A stretch of 64,000 nt of DNA from Agelaius tricolor (lineage: Eukaryota; Chordata; Aves; Passeriformes; Icteridae): NCBI GenBank assembly GCA_023055355.1, contig JALJCS010000001.1, positions 54,069,381 to 54,133,380 on the forward strand. Reading direction: 5' to 3'. The position numbers and the translations under genes are program-made. The stretch's first letter is position 1; every line of letters starts with the position of its first letter. Under the pieces are notes generated by a model, which was given only the letters and a program-made list of their open reading frames with translations, did not search any database and was not told the origin of the DNA. Of the stretch, positions 48,179-62,907 are shown in pieces.

Positions 48179-51100
48179 GCAGAATATATGAAGAAACTGC
48201 CTGCTGTCTTAAAGGCACTGAGACACTTAGGCCTCTTTAATACGAAGTTTTCACCTTATCTGAAGTTATTCACCTGAAAATACCAACTGAGAATTACTAC
48301 ATGATTTTGGGTCAATCTCAACGAAGTATTATGAATAAGAGGGGGTTAAATCTACTTAATAAGATTTTTTTCAAGTATTCCTAATATTTACAATTTTTCA
48401 ATCTATGACTAAATATTCCTAGATTGACAGAAAATTGAAGTGCTTTCTATCAAAAATTCAACACAACAAAGTACATTCAAAGTATTTAATAGAAAAAATA
48501 GTACATTATGATCTTGATAAACACACACAAACTTTATGTAAGCATAGCTATGAATTTAGAACCAAACCATTGCAAGAATTGTATCTTTATTCTGTGTGTT
48601 ACATTATTTTCTAATCTTTGAGATACAAATCATTCTTTGCCAGCTAATATTAAAGGTTTAAAAAAAGTATATTTATCAGTCAATGGAAGCAGAAGAAAGA
48701 TGGCAGAACTATGGCACTTCCCTTCCATTGGCTAATTCTCAAACATATCCAAGTAGTAATTCCAGTACCAATTTCAATTCCATTTCTCAGAAAACATTAT
48801 GAGCTTCTTGAAAAGACCAACTGAAATGGGCTAGGGCAACACCAAGCCCTAACTGATTTGTCTAGCATCACCCACAGCAATATCTTCCTATTTCTACACA
48901 TAACCTCAACTACAGTCTATAATCAATTAATCTACCATATCTGAAAAATAGGTAACACTATTTACCTTAAATTCGTCTTTGCCACAGTACATCAGGCTTT
49001 AGGAAAAAAAAAAAGGAAGAAAACCCAACAAAACAGGACAAAGATGAAATTAACTGCAAAGCCCCACTGTCAGGAAACAAGGCAGGCCTACAAAGAAACT
49101 CATTTAGAGTTTTCATACAGTGAAGAGGATGTCTCAAAAGCAGTATTTTGAACAGGCACGCGATGGGGAGGGGGAGGAGTATATTTGAACTTACAATCTA
49201 CAGATAGCCTTTTTCCCTCCTCAGAAGATGCACAATTAATATGACACCAGGCAGTTATGGCCCATTCCTATCCCACAAATTTTTAACATGCAGCTGTGAA
49301 AGCTTTACTATTCCCTTATAGTTACTTTAACATTAAGTATTTTTTTTATAACATAAAACATTACAGCCACAAAATAACAGAACCACACACAAAGTAAAAT
49401 AGTTTGGCTTCCACTCAACACAAAGCTCTTCTCTCTCCTTTTTAATGCACCATCACAGCTGTGGTCACAGATAGAGAGGAGCAAGAGAGCAGGATTCCAC
49501 ACCTTATGAAACAAGTTACAAGTGACCTGTAACCAACAGACCAGGTCAGCTGGTCTTTGCTTGTTGAGTGCTGTAGAGAATATCAGCAGCAGTGAGTGAG
49601 AACAACTCACAAACCAAAGATCTGCAAAACAACCAGTTCAGAGGTGCTCGTTACCTATTCAAATGGAGCACCGTAATTACAGCCAAACTGCAAGATCCAG
49701 GTGTTCTCACTGTGAAATTGGTCTCAGACGTATTTAAGAGATTATTTCCATAAAAAGCCTTGTCCCAAATGTACTTCAACAGTGCAAGAGAAGCAAACCA
49801 CCCTCCACATGCCATTGTGGGCCAGTCTGCTGTCCTGCCAGTCAACTCAAGAGGAGTTCTGCAGTTTGTTTGCCTATGCTTTCATTGTCTACTTTTATCT
49901 GTGTCTAAGTTACCTGGTTAAATTGAGGCTTTCATGACTCATTCTGATTCCAAAGCTAACACAGGACATGTAAACCTGCTAAGATAGTCCTAAGTACTAG
50001 TTCATTAAAATTTAGGAGTTTTGTAATGCGAAGAGTAAGAACAGATTCCATAAGCATTTATTTTATGTAGTCCATATCAAACATTTTCACACACTACTGA
50101 TTTTTAATATATCTCTTGTCAATGCTATTCTACCTCACCGGAAGGTGACACATGCTATAATTAAGAAACTCACATATTTAGACCTCTGTAAATCTCATGG
50201 AAGCCCTTTGGACATTTTGCAAGTTTCATCCTACCCTTGATCTTAGTTCAATAAATTTAGGATACACAGTCTCTAATAAGGTAACTGTATAAGCTTCCCC
50301 AGTGGCAGAATATGGCTGCAGGCACTTGCCCTTTCCATGTCACATGTCAAGACAGCTGATAAGTGTACATATACAGCTCCAGGGCTTCCCAGAAATTATG
50401 CACACACTATTCAAGAAATCAGCCAGGCAAGAGCTAAACACCACTCCTAATTACTTGGTCCAGCCTACCTCTAGCCAAGAAAGAAGCTGTCGGCATCACC
50501 AAGCTCTTCTCATCTGCCATTATTCTTTCAGGGGGAATAAAGGAGCCCAACTCTTCCCAATTAAAACAAAACACATATCATAGGTGACATCTGAAAAAAA
50601 TATGCCCAGGACTACAGTACCATCTGTTTCAAAAACCCCACGGGCTTTGCAAGAGATAGACTAATGAATCACCTTAGTGGGCAATAAGCAAGTTATATGT
50701 TCAGTAGGTGGGGTGATTTTTTTCCTACTAACAATAAAATACATTTACAACTAGATTATTAATATGAACACACAAACAGATCATGCTTTACAACAAAATG
50801 ATTTTTTTTAATGCATTAAGACTGATTGATTGGATGGTATTTCCCAATCTGGCAACCTATGAAATTTTTCATGAATTACCTTTCCTAAGATATCAGTGAA
50901 TATATATATTGATTTCTTCACAATAAATAGTCTACTATGATTACTCTAAACTCTAGATTGTAGGTTCTGTTTAAAACTTTTACATGAGTCACAACAGCAT
51001 CTCTAGTTTTGAAAGTTCACTTTCTAATATCCCATCTATGTAGTAATAGTTGCAATACATTACATCACTGACATAATTATATTCTATTCAACATACAGCA

Positions 51101-51527
51101 CACACCTTCTCCCAACCCCCAGCTGTGCTGCATTATTAATAAAGACATGAAAAACAACAGTTCCAGATAAAATCCTTCTAGTATGTCATAGATATATTCA
51201 TGAATAATGGCAGTGGAACATCTTTGGAAGGTACTCTTCTTCAAGAAAAGATCACAAACCACTTGAGATTTACCATGGCTTACAAACAACTTCCAGTGAT
51301 GACAATTCCACAATCTTCCTGGGAAATTTATTTCAGGTCTCATCCATACTTGTTCTTGGAAAATGCTCTTTTCTCCTAATGTCTACTAAGCTCCAATATG
51401 AATTCTTCCTCCTGCAACTTAAAAGTCATAATATCCTGGCACATCCTAAACGATGCGGAGAACGATTTTTTTTATCATATTTCCACATAACCAAAGGAAT
51501 AAATCTAACTCTCTCAGCTTCATCCCC

Positions 51528-51842
51528 TGTGGTCATCTCATTTCAGGGGTTCCATACTGTTGTCTCCCTATCACAAAAGTTCCATACCTTCTTGGTGTTT
51601 TCTCAGGGGCAGCTCCTCAGAGCACTGCCTCTTTCTTCTTCACAAACCAGCCAACTGACTCCACCTCCCTTCTCAAGCAGCCACCCCACTCTTTTATAGC
51701 ACTCTTCTTCTCATTGGTTACAGCTGTGGCCTGGTAAAGTCAGGCCTGTTCCTAATCTTTGATAATTGGCCTGGCTGCAACTCCTTAGAGGTAAGATTAC
51801 TCTCTACACTATCTTTATTTTCTTATATTCTATCCCCCTACA
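51528..51842 (-). mobile_element. solo LTR of an endogenous retrovirus, with target-site duplication
   Basis: Read on the minus strand, this 315-bp segment starts TGTAGGGGGATAG and ends GACCACA, so it has the TG...CA ends of an LTR. It is flanked on both sides by the same 6 bp, ATCCCC on the plus strand (51522-51527 and 51843-51848), as expected for integration. Inside are a CCAATGAG box (plus-strand ATTGG at 51713-51717) and, about 15 bp downstream, CTATAAAAG (51691-51699), a typical promoter pair of the U3 region. A 6-bp duplication suits alpharetrovirus or ERVK-like elements. There is no internal gag, pol or env, so it is a solo LTR left by recombination between two LTRs. The AATAAA expected after the TATA box is not obvious. 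Confidence 0.75.
51691..51717 (-). promoter_or_regulatory. CCAAT and TATA boxes of the solo LTR
   Basis: On the minus strand CCAAT (51713-51717) precedes CTATAAAAG (51691-51699) with normal promoter spacing. It would direct transcription on the same strand as ZDHHC14. Whether it is active cannot be told from sequence. Confidence 0.6.
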
Positions 51843-54800
51843 ATCCCCTCTGACTAAAACAAACCCCAGCATTTTTTAAGTTATCTGAGGTCATGAGAGG
51901 GAAGGGGAGGAGAAGGAAGAAATTCTTGTGATTAAGAAAACTGCCATTTTTAGTGATGAGTTCTCCATTTTTGAGAGAAATGAAGGTGTTCAGGAAATTG
52001 GAACAAAAATATTCAGAACATTTCTCAATTTAACAACCTAATCTATCAGTTGTTAAGAAAGCAATACCCAAGGAAATACAGTATCTTCCATTATATTGCC
52101 TGCATCGCTCCATGCACTATCAGGACTATTAGGAAGGAGAGTGAGTTCTCCAGTAAAAGCAACATGCTCAAGTAATTAAATACATGCCACTTCTGATCTA
52201 CAGTAACAGTTTACACTGATGCTAGCGGGATTTAACAATTTTTGTACACATCATAAGTATTGCCAGTGATGTCTTCCAAATATGTGAATGATTTGATCTA
52301 ATCTGGTTTCTGAATGGATTCTTAAAGCCCTATTTGTCATAGTTCAGTGCCCCTCATTAAGAATAGGTTTCTTTTTAACAATTTTGCATTGTTGTTTTGC
52401 ACAACACAAAGCACACAACTTGTTGAATTGCTATCCTGCATCCAACCAAGCAATGCTGCAAAGAGAAACGTACTATTCTGAAGGGTATGGTTTGACTATG
52501 TTAGTCCTACTGGCAGAATACAAACTGAAAACAAAGATTCTGAAGAACAATTTTAAGTATAAACATGTGAAAAAAAAAAAGAAGGTTGCAGAAAAAAAAA
52601 CCTGGGAAGATACCATCTTTAGATACAGTGCCTCACAAAAGATATTTCTGGTTGTAATAAACAAGACCTTAGAGCTGGCCTTCAATTTGTAGCATGAATT
52701 GTGCTAAACACCACATTTCTAGAACACAACTACATGTCAGATACCTCTTAGTAAAGGATGTAGTTTGTCCCCAGTCAAAAAGGAAAAAAAAAAAATCTTG
52801 CGTCTCTCAGTGGCCATTTTCTCCTTTTCATGTGTCAAACTCCACCCTACAGATGTACCTTTATTAAACTAATGACACAGCTGTGTTCACAACCATGAGG
52901 TGAAAAGACAGATGCAAATTACTGGACTCAAGCTCTCCCAGCAGACAGCCTCATGTATCAAAAGTCACAAACAGCAGTAAAATTTAGTTGATGTCTTATT
53001 AGAAGAAAAAGATAACTCCTCTAAAACTCTGCTGTCATCAAATAAAGAAAAAGGTTTGTTTGTGGGTAAATTTTTGCTTAAAGAAAATTCCAGAATTCCA
53101 GTGGAACCTGCCAATATAAGAATCCATGGCATTCAGCTACTTTAACAGGACATGCTCCTCATTCATTTCCACCACTGCTGCAATCCCTTCAGTGTCCTGT
53201 GGGTCTTTGCTTTAAATGAGGGCAGTCAGTGGCACAATATTATATGAAGGGTCAGTAGTTCTGAAATGCACTCACTCCCATTGCTCAGAAAGACAGCTGG
53301 ACATAGTGACCTTCAGAACAAGGTTCGTATTTTTTCCCAGGCTTTGTGCAAGAAAAATAAACTCAGAATGGCAGGGAGCCCTCATAACTAGCTGAGGAAG
53401 CAGCCAGTGCCAATCTTACTGCAAAAAAACCTACTCCAAGTCAGACTGGAATAATAAATAACAACAAACAGCAAAGCAAAAGTAGTTTTGCTTCTCCATC
53501 CTGACAGCTGTTTAATATTAACTCAGTTTTGTGCCTGCTGACCAACAGCTGAAAAAATCTCTACTGGAGCAAAAATTTTCATCCAGCATGTCTGTCACAC
53601 TCATGCACACACCTCTGAGTTGTCTGCAGTCTGATCAACACCTGACCCTCTTACAATTACTACTTACAGTTAAACACTACTTTGATGTATTTAATCTTTT
53701 TTCACCCATACTAGACCAGTGCTGTCACTGGAGATCCCAGCTGAACTCCTCAGTTTCCTCCACTGGTAAATGAACTTTAGTCCACTTCAGTCAACACAAG
53801 CTGTCCACTTAAAAGGTAGAGTCGTCTTACAAACTGAAAATAAATTTAGATCTATGATATATGACCAAAGCTGAAGCAGTAAATTTTCTGCAACTTCAAA
53901 ACAAAACAAATTAATATTTAATGCAGATATATAAAAAGCACAAATGAAAACTGATTGTCAGAATCAGAACACAGGAATTATGTTGGCAGTAATGATAAAA
54001 AATGATAGCAAACAAGAAGGTTCTGAAGCATTACAATATGAAAATCTAAACCAGTAAATATAGGGCTGGTGTAATTATCAAACTATCTGCATTACATTAT
54101 CTTGTGAAGAATAGTGTCTTAAGCACATAAAATGGTCACAAAATGAAAAGTGTAAGCACTAAAAACCATTATGTCATGTAGGACCTTGCTAACCTACATT
54201 TGCTAGGAATTCCACGTCATCAAGACCTAGGCAGTTTCACTGGTCACTTTTGTACACCACATTTCACACCTGATGTGTACTTAAATCAAACAGCTGCACT
54301 TATGTAACTTGCTTAGAACTTTGACTGAAAAGGAGTATCAGTATTTATGGTTACAAAGTAGGGTTTGTATTTTTATTCCTATACAAGCAGCATTTAGCCA
54401 CACTTGATCAGGTATTCTGTACAACACATTAGGTACCAGGTTAAAAACCGGTGATGCACCATCTTGTTTTATACAGTAGAGCAGTACCCTCCTGTGCAGA
54501 ACACCCAATCCCATTCATTCACAAATGTACTCTGTTGCCTGCAAAGAGCATCTCCCAGTTTCTTCCAGTAACTACAGTGACTAATTATCCAGCTGAGCAG
54601 AAGAGGCAGTGATGACCCTTTTATGCTCTCTGAAAAGACTCAGAGGAAGAAGCATCAATCCACAGAACATAACAGTAAAGAACAAGGACATGCAAGGTGT
54701 TAGTACTACAAGAGAAGTGAAGATAATGATTTGGGAGAGAGTATGTGGAAAAGAACAGAAATAGTGCCTGTTTGGGAGCTTACTGGTCTAATAATTACAC

Positions 54801-57800
54801 ACAGAAAAGCTATTCTAAAACAAACTGTAAGACTGCTACATTCAAGACTGCCAAAAAGAAATAAAACGCCAGCATGCCTGTAGAAGGTAAATTTGATACT
54901 CTTCTGCCAGGCTCCCCTTCTTCTGTCATGTGCCTTTTAGTTTAAGACCTCCACCTCAAATGCCCCCAGAGGATCCTGCTTCCCTTACACCTTTAGGTGG
55001 GACAGTTCTGGAGATGAACTGAAGTTCACACAAACATGATTTCTGCATAATAACACTGTACAGAACTCGAGATTGCAGACACTGGAAGGCAAGTGGTGAA
55101 TGAAGCAATTTAAAGAGTTTTTTCATTTATGCTGCCTACAGCCACAGGTGAAAGCAGCCCAAAGAGCAGAGCTTAATTCCCAAAACCAGCTGTGCTACCA
55201 AACTCGTGGTTAGGCTGGCATTACTCAAAACTCTAATTTCAGTGGAGTTCTGCCTTGTCCTCAGAGAGGCATACCCAGCAGAGGCACAGGTATCAAATTT
55301 TACTTGTTAAAAATCAAGTTCTTGGCAAATGTCAGTACTTTTATGAAGACAACACAACACACATCTCTGAGAGACTGCCACACTTGCAGACTCCTGCCTA
55401 TGAACAGCCAAGAGTCAAAATAACCCACTATCTCTTCTACATGTAACCTGCAAGCCAGTGTCCCCACTCTCACCATTATCATACTGGAAGTCAAAAAAAG
55501 AGCAATGCTGGTCAGAGCTACAGAGTTTCCCTGTCATGAAAGATTAGCACAAGAGAAATCAAGAATGGTAAAAAAAGGAAAGAGTATTTCTGGACTGAAA
55601 AAAAAAACAAAACCAAAACACAAAAAAGAATTTGAAACCTTGAAGCATTACCAGTATAACTGTCCATTACAGCTCTCTTTCCTGACCCACTCTTAAAATA
55701 AATATATAAATAACCAAACTCCAAAGGAGTCAAATAACAAAGTTCTTTCTATGCCCCATGCTGTCATTCCCAGCATTCTTAACTCTGCACCTATGAAGCA
55801 GGACTGTCAGCATTTCATCACGTCTTGTCAACATCTTGTACCGATTCACACCTATTTTTCATATGCTTATTTCTTACTTTCAGGCTCTGAAGTGAGAGGG
55901 ATGATGATAGGACACAACATGCATAAGAGTACAGTCCAACCATGTCTACAATACTGGATGCAGTAACAACTGAAAAATCCAGCACCTGTATCCAAAGTTA
56001 TTACTGCCTTACCTATAGATATTAACTAAATATGGAAACAAAACAACTTTCCCTTGAGTATACAAAATTTATTTCCAGAAGCAAATACTACAGCGTTCAG
56101 TTCTTCTCTGCTTCTCGTTCCCCCTCAACCCCCAACTCTTCTGCATGGATTGAAGAACCTTCCAAAACTGTCCATCTTTTTTCATCAGATTATGAGGACA
56201 AGTATAGCTGGCCGAGGCTTGCCACTCATTCTGAATGAATAACAGAACCATGCAACTTGTATCTGTGGGGATCAACTTCAGTAACAAATTACACGCCCCC
56301 TAAGTCTTTCACCTTTACTGGGCAGTCAGAAATAACACTTGCAATAAAGATGAAATTAAAATATTATATGTGACAGTATTATTTCAATAAAATGTCACTT
56401 CTCTTGTATTGAACTAAGAAGCAACAAACTTTTGATCTCCTTTTGCAAAAGGCATTTCTTTGTTGCAACAGCAAGAACTAGTGCCAACAACTGTTTATAA
56501 AAGTTTCAGAACAGAAAATAAAATTACTTTCACCAAGAACAGTCAACCACTGGGTAAATGCACCTTCAGACTATCATTTAGCAACCTGAACTTTTGGTTA
56601 AAGTTTTCTAGGACGCAATAATAGAAAGTTATGTGCATTGGGAAGGGCATGTTTACCTTTCAATCGAGCTGGATATCAGCCCGTAACAGTTTCACTTACT
56701 GGGACTCAAGTATGTCAGTTGTTTTTCACATATCAGACGGTTTGGATTTTCACATTCATAGTCAGTTGCCTGTTTCCGAAACTCTTCTCGAGTATGAGCT
56801 GAGTAAAAAAGCAAAATTATTTTACTCCACCCAGTCCCTGTAGGCTTTCCTCTGCAATGTCCCTCTGCCCTCCAGCACACTACTTGTGATACACTCAAGT
56901 ACTGGAAATGAGACTCCAGCTTTCAGAGGCTAGTATTAAAAACAATGCACAGTGCAGCTTGATCCTAAAAGAGTCTGTGGAGGAAAAAAACCCATATTCT
57001 ACTCTAAAGATGAACACTGATCTCATCAGTGATGAGAAGTCTCAAAGCCTCCACACCTCAAGGTGAAGACAGCCTTCTGAGCTTTGGGTCTTGTAAAAGA
57101 ATGATTACCCTTTCAAGGTCTTATATTGAATTATATTAATCTCTGTCAGATTTCAGTCCACAACTTCTTCCCCCTCTCCTGCTCTATAGACAATTCCTTC
57201 TGCTCTAATTAGCTTGAGGTGTCTTGTTTAACAAAATCATTTCAAAGGCAATGTTTTAATCACACTGTGAATAGAGACATACACTCCAACAGCCTCTTGC
57301 ATGCAGCTGTTCAGATTTCCATTAACTGCTTTATGGTCCTTCCTCCAACCTCCTAAGCTGAAAGCTTCAACATTTACAATAGTAAACAAACCAACAAAAT
57401 AAAAACCCCACCTAAGCAGGCAACTAAATGGGACTGTGAAGAAACATGCTATTCCCCATGTTGTTTGCTATCTCAGCTGAAGCTGGGAGAAATAGCAAGG
57501 ATTGACAGTACTCCCATCCTGGCTCAGTTTAGCATATTTTGAGCTAACTCAGCTGTTTTTATAAAGACTAAAGCCAAGAAGTATTCATGGAGCTTTCCAC
57601 AGGCTCTGCTATCAAATGCAATACAATGCATTGGCTCTGCAGTCTGGAAATGGGGAACACAGACTACCCAAGAAATTACGCAGGAACACTGCTTCACTTA
57701 CTGCCTGTGTTGTGTTACAAACTGGATGTCTTTAAAAAAAACCCCAGAAAATCTCTAAGACATGAACAACTAAGGGGTGCTATTCGAAAGACGCTGCAAT

Positions 57801-59775
57801 TCAAGTTCTACAAACTACAACCCAGTTACTTCAGAAATAAAGTATGGTTAAAAAGTCCAAACTCTAGATTTTCATTAAGCAACTAAGATGTTCTGTTTGC
57901 ACCCTCACAGATGCCAAAGAGCCAAGACTATTTAACAAGTTTCCTAAAGTTGGGATATAGTTCCAAATCACAGCGGGGATGATCTGTCAACCTCCTGCCT
58001 CCCACTAGTAATAATATTTTTTCTGAATTTTTAGAGATTCAGCTCAGTGATCTAAAGCAGCAGAAAGTTTTTCTTTGTGTGGGCAAAAGGGAAGGACAGT
58101 CTTTGTGCAGGAAGGGAACTCCCTGAAGTGGCTCACCACTGGGTGGGGAAAATAGCAGAGCAAGACAAAAGAAGTGACATCTCAGGCCTGGAGAAGGGAA
58201 GAGGTGGGTCCATCCTTTTCAGCACTCTACAACCATCAGATTCATCTTCCTGCAATGGAGACTTGTAAACAGAAAGGAAACTGGGATGCTCCTATAAAAT
58301 ACTCTTAAGTTTTGCTTGAATTCTTGAGCAGAATGTCAACTTCTGGCCTCTCAAACAAAGCAGGCAGATCTACAGACATGAAGTTCACTGTAAAAAAAGA
58401 GTACTTTGGATATGTGGTATGGGAAGATGTCCCCTGTGGCTTTCACCATCCTTAAAGAAACTTAATTCTGATAGCTGCTATGGGACATAGAGATTCACAT
58501 ATATTTTTTTTTCCTTCAATAAAATATACTCTGCATCATTTAAGCTTTCTTCTTTTATTATTTAATTCCAGCTTTTAATCCAGAACTGGACACCTGCCTT
58601 GCTGGAATTATTTACACATTTAATTTTTTTAAGCAAATCACCCTTTAAAGGGAGCTTGGACTAATCTGACATATCTAGGGTGTTTTCCATTCCCCAAAGA
58701 TAACTAATCCAGCTTTAGCAGCTTTTCAGACAAGCCATTTCATTCATATCTAAGAGTTTAGAAGCTGGAACACACTATCATTTAAGGTACGGAAGCTGAT
58801 CTTGTCAAGTAGCAGGCTCAAGGAGGAAGCTGAACCTGCAGGATCTGGAGGACTCTTTGACCTGGCTCAAGCACTAGGAGAGAGACCACATGATTTCACG
58901 TAGCTGCATAATGATTTAGGCAAACAATGCAGATTACAGGGGAAAAACCCCATATGCTCATGTTTTATGACTATGGAAAGGGAAAAATTAAGTCTTTCAA
59001 CTTTACTGCCTTCATACCCCTTCTACAGCAACAGTGATCTTAGCCTATTGAAAGTGAACAGTGTCTAGGAATACTGATGGAAGGAGAGAAAAGTTTACAA
59101 AAGCAAGACTAAGATAAAGATATAACACTGCTGGAACAACTGTATACAGAGACATTCTTCTGTATGAAATTTATTAAAACTTAATGCTGTTATTTATAAG
59201 AAAAGAAAATACTAACCACAATTCAGCAAAAGCCACATGAATAGTAGAGGGTAAAGCTTGATGAGGAACAGCAGAAAAAAAACAGGAAAAGAACCTCCAA
59301 AAACTGTTAGAAAATGCACTTTGAACTGAGAAAACCACATTCAAACGTGAGAAAAGAGAAGGGTCAAAAAGAACAGCTATGACTTTCACATTCGTTAGAC
59401 TGAGACTTTAGGTTCATATTTTATGACTAGATAATACTGAAGTTCTCTTTAAGTATGCAGGTGATAAATGAGTCATCAAAACAAGATTAAAATTATCTTG
59501 CTAGATGAGAAACATCTTGCTTTGCTGTGTTATGCTAAGTTCTCTGATTTTCACAGATAACACAGAGCAGCTGAGGTAGGATAGGAACTCTGAAAATTTG
59601 GTCTAACTTCTCCAGATCAAAGCAGGGTCAGCTAGAGGAGACTGCTCAGGTTTGTATCTAGCTGGTTTTCAGTGTGTCCACAGTCTCACTGTGGGCAACC
59701 TATGCCCATGCCAAATCATCCTCACAGCAAAAAAAAACCCCTACAAATCAAAACAAAACAGGCAAGCAACGAGAT

Positions 59776-59793
59776 AAAAAAAAAAAAAAAAAA
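59776..59793 (+). repeat. A18 homopolymer
   Basis: Eighteen adenines inside an A-rich, C-containing stretch. It is a low-complexity tract with no identifiable source element. Confidence 0.9.
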
Positions 59794-60617
59794 GAAATAA
59801 CCAAGAAACTCCACCCTTCTTTCTTCTGTTTTAAAGGTAATTTATTTTGTGTCTTGTCATTGAATACAACTGAGAAGGGTTCGAGGCTCTTTTTTTCCAT
59901 TCCCTCTCCCCAGTCAGGTACTTATTAAATAGGATTCCCCCAAAAGCTTTCTCTTCTCCAAACTAATGCACTGAAGCAAATCAGAAGTGAATATCCTCTT
60001 TTAACTGTGCACTCCAATCTTTGGTATCACCCCATGCAGCACACTTCATGAACCCATGTACCCTGACTAATGACAGAGTTTACTTGCTGTTCCCACACCC
60101 TGTGCCTCTCAGCCCTGGAAAGAGTTCAAATGATGTTAAATAATAAAAGTATTTTAAAAACTGTATTTTTTCCTCATACAGATGCATTATGAGCTTCAGC
60201 TCTAAGGAAACCACACTCAGAAAAAGCAAGTTTCTTAATGAGTTATAGTGCTAATGAGAGACAAGTCACAGCTATTCTGGCTTTTACTTTTCTTCCTAGT
60301 ACTTTTAACTGCTCTACACAGTACCAAATAAGGAATTATAACTCTTCCATACACTGACTGAACACTAGAAAACCCTTTTTGCTAATAAAAGTGTTTACTA
60401 AGGAACATGCATAGATGTGCCATGCGAACCCACCCCATGTGCACAAACAAGCATGCCAGCAAAATTTAACTACAGGCTGATCTGACACTTGCTTCTGTGC
60501 CTGGAATGATGGCACTCGTAACCACCAGTGGGGTACCTCACAAGTGCAATGGACATGCAAGACCAGGACTCAAGCTTCTGATACACAGACAGTGATACAC
60601 AGTCCAAAAAAGAGGGG

Positions 60618-60652
60618 ATACAAAATTCATCAAAATCAGATAAATTTTGTAT
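60618..60652. repeat. inverted repeat, 10-bp arms, 15-nt loop
   Basis: ATACAAAATT (60618-60627) and AATTTTGTAT (60643-60652) are exact reverse complements. The AT-rich stem would be weak. Confidence 0.8.
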
Positions 60653-61270
60653 TGGTACTTTTTTTGCAAGGTGGTGGGAAGAGGAGGCTTCCAATACCTG
60701 ACCACATTTTTAATCTACATTCATGATTTGTAGTATTATGCCAAGTATTTATGTTAAAATACTAATAAACTCTAATATATCTGTTCCTTGCTCTTAAGAG
60801 CTGATATATATTGATCATATGTACAAGAAACATATACTAAAGCCTTCAAAATAATTTCATAGATTCATTCATTGCAGACAATGTAAAAACATTATCTTGC
60901 ACTTAAACTTCAGTTTAAGAAACAAAATTCACTTTAGATTTTATGTACATCAGCTTATGAGCTCAGTTTTTCTGTTTTCAACTTGATTTTCAGTATTCTA
61001 TTTGATTTGTTTCATTTTTTTTTTTTTAAATAAGAGCAAAATTTTTAGAAGCAGCTGAACTGACTGCATATTTACTACAACAAATGCACACTGCCAGTAT
61101 TTACTGCAGTAAGCAACTTCAGGGTACAGCAGGGGTGGAAAAACAAAACAAAACCAGCTGTGATCTCATTAGCCAAGCTCATTATGTAAGACCTCATTAG
61201 GCACCATCCCACATTAATGTGAATAAACCCTATGGACCCTAATGGAAGTGGTCATACACAGAATTGTATC

Positions 61271-61304
61271 ATCATATATAATCATATATAATCATATATA
61301 ATCA
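61271..61304 (+). repeat. 10-bp tandem repeat, about 3.4 copies
   Basis: ATCATATATA is repeated three times without mismatch, followed by ATCA. Such perfect minisatellites often vary in copy number between individuals. Confidence 0.93.
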
Positions 61305-62849
61305 CTGGAGCACACTGTCAACTTAATAGTTGAAGTTCTAGGATCCATTTGGGTAAGAGCTCCACTGATGCACACTGCAAAATGCCCCTTTGCCTATTCA
61401 CTGCAGTATGAGCAGGAGCTCAAATACAAACAGAAACCACACAGTAAGGGACAGGGCATGTGTTGCCCTAAACTGAAACTTGAAAACAATTTCAGCAATC
61501 TTCCATAAGTATGTTTTATGTTAGTATCATTTAGTACTTCTGCAACATGAGAAACAAACAGAATTTTATTTGGGGCTATTACATACAGGCTTCATCTTGG
61601 TTTCTCAATTTGTCTCTTTGCTTTGTAAAAAATTTACCCACTTTACAGTTTTGTATTAAGTTCTGAAATACAAACGAGCTGCAACTATATGAAGTTTAAT
61701 AAACTTTTGGTAGTTCCACCTGACTTCAGGGATTTCCCCCCTTTCTCCATCAGCTTTGCCACATCAAAGATGAACTGCACTGCTATGTGCAAACTTTTAC
61801 TAGTAGCTGAAGTGATGATCAGCTAATGCAGGCTCACTTTCAAGAATAACCTATCAGAATAAGAAAAATTTCCTAGATAAAGCTGTTCAACTTTTTAAGC
61901 AATTTTTCAAGATATTCCAGTATTTTAAGCTAGTGTTGTAGGGTTTTTTGACTGCACAATTTTGAAACAAGCATACAGCTTAGAAAGTTAAAAATATTCT
62001 CAGATTTCTCCTCTTCTGCAGCAATTTTCACTTTCTCATTAATTAGTTTGTGTTTGAGTGCTACAGTCCACAGTTCAGTGCTGCACTAGAATGGAGAAAC
62101 CATTTCCATTAGAAACTTCAGTGTGCTGGGGCTTTTAACTACTTAAAAAGTAAAACTTAGGTGTTAAAATCTATAAAAAACCCCAGATATTTTTGATACA
62201 GTATTTTGCCATCCCTCCCCCTGCCCACACTGAGAAGAAAATTTCTTGGTCATCCAGATTCACTGAAATACTTCGTTTTGTATGAAATGCCATTTACAAA
62301 ATAAAAATGCAACATGACAGCTATGACAAATTAAATTATATAGCAACAAAAGTATTTTTTGCATAATTATCCAAATTTTCAACATGACATTAAGAATACT
62401 TTATATGAACCTAAACATTTAACATGATTCCTGAGAAACCAGCTTGAACAAACACCTGAAAAAGACCATCTTTCCTTTGAAACACAAATGAAAATTTCTG
62501 CAGAGTTGATATGAGATGACTTCCAGATACCCACATGACAATACCAGTCTTCCAAGATGAACAGATAGAGATTTCAATAGTGTAAATTCATTTAACACAA
62601 CTACACTAGTCTCCAAAAGATACATTTTGTACCTTTAACACACATTCATTCAGACAAAGGGACAACAGTACCTACTCAAGGAAGGACAAAATAAAACAGG
62701 CATAATAGGCACATATCAATAATAGAAACCTCAAACTTTTCAGTGATAAATTAAGATAGATTGTATCAAACAACTGTCACAAGATTACAAGTCATATTGT
62801 GGAGATTCAAGATGTAGAGAAGTATTAGCCATCAGCATTTCTTAATATT

Positions 62850-62907
62850 TGAATATATATATATACACATGTATATACATGTATCTATACATACATATAT
62901 ATATGCA

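Larger units (their letters stand above)
39464..51521 (-). other. ZDHHC14: ZDHHC14 intron 1, middle segment
   Basis: AT-rich intron with hairpins at 40051-40075 and 43443-43474, a probable CR1 tail near 42719, a 15-bp tandem duplication at 47659-47688 and a 20-base A run at 48159-48178. ORFs of up to 116 codons show no recognisable domain. No exon or RNA gene is supported. Confidence 0.7.
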
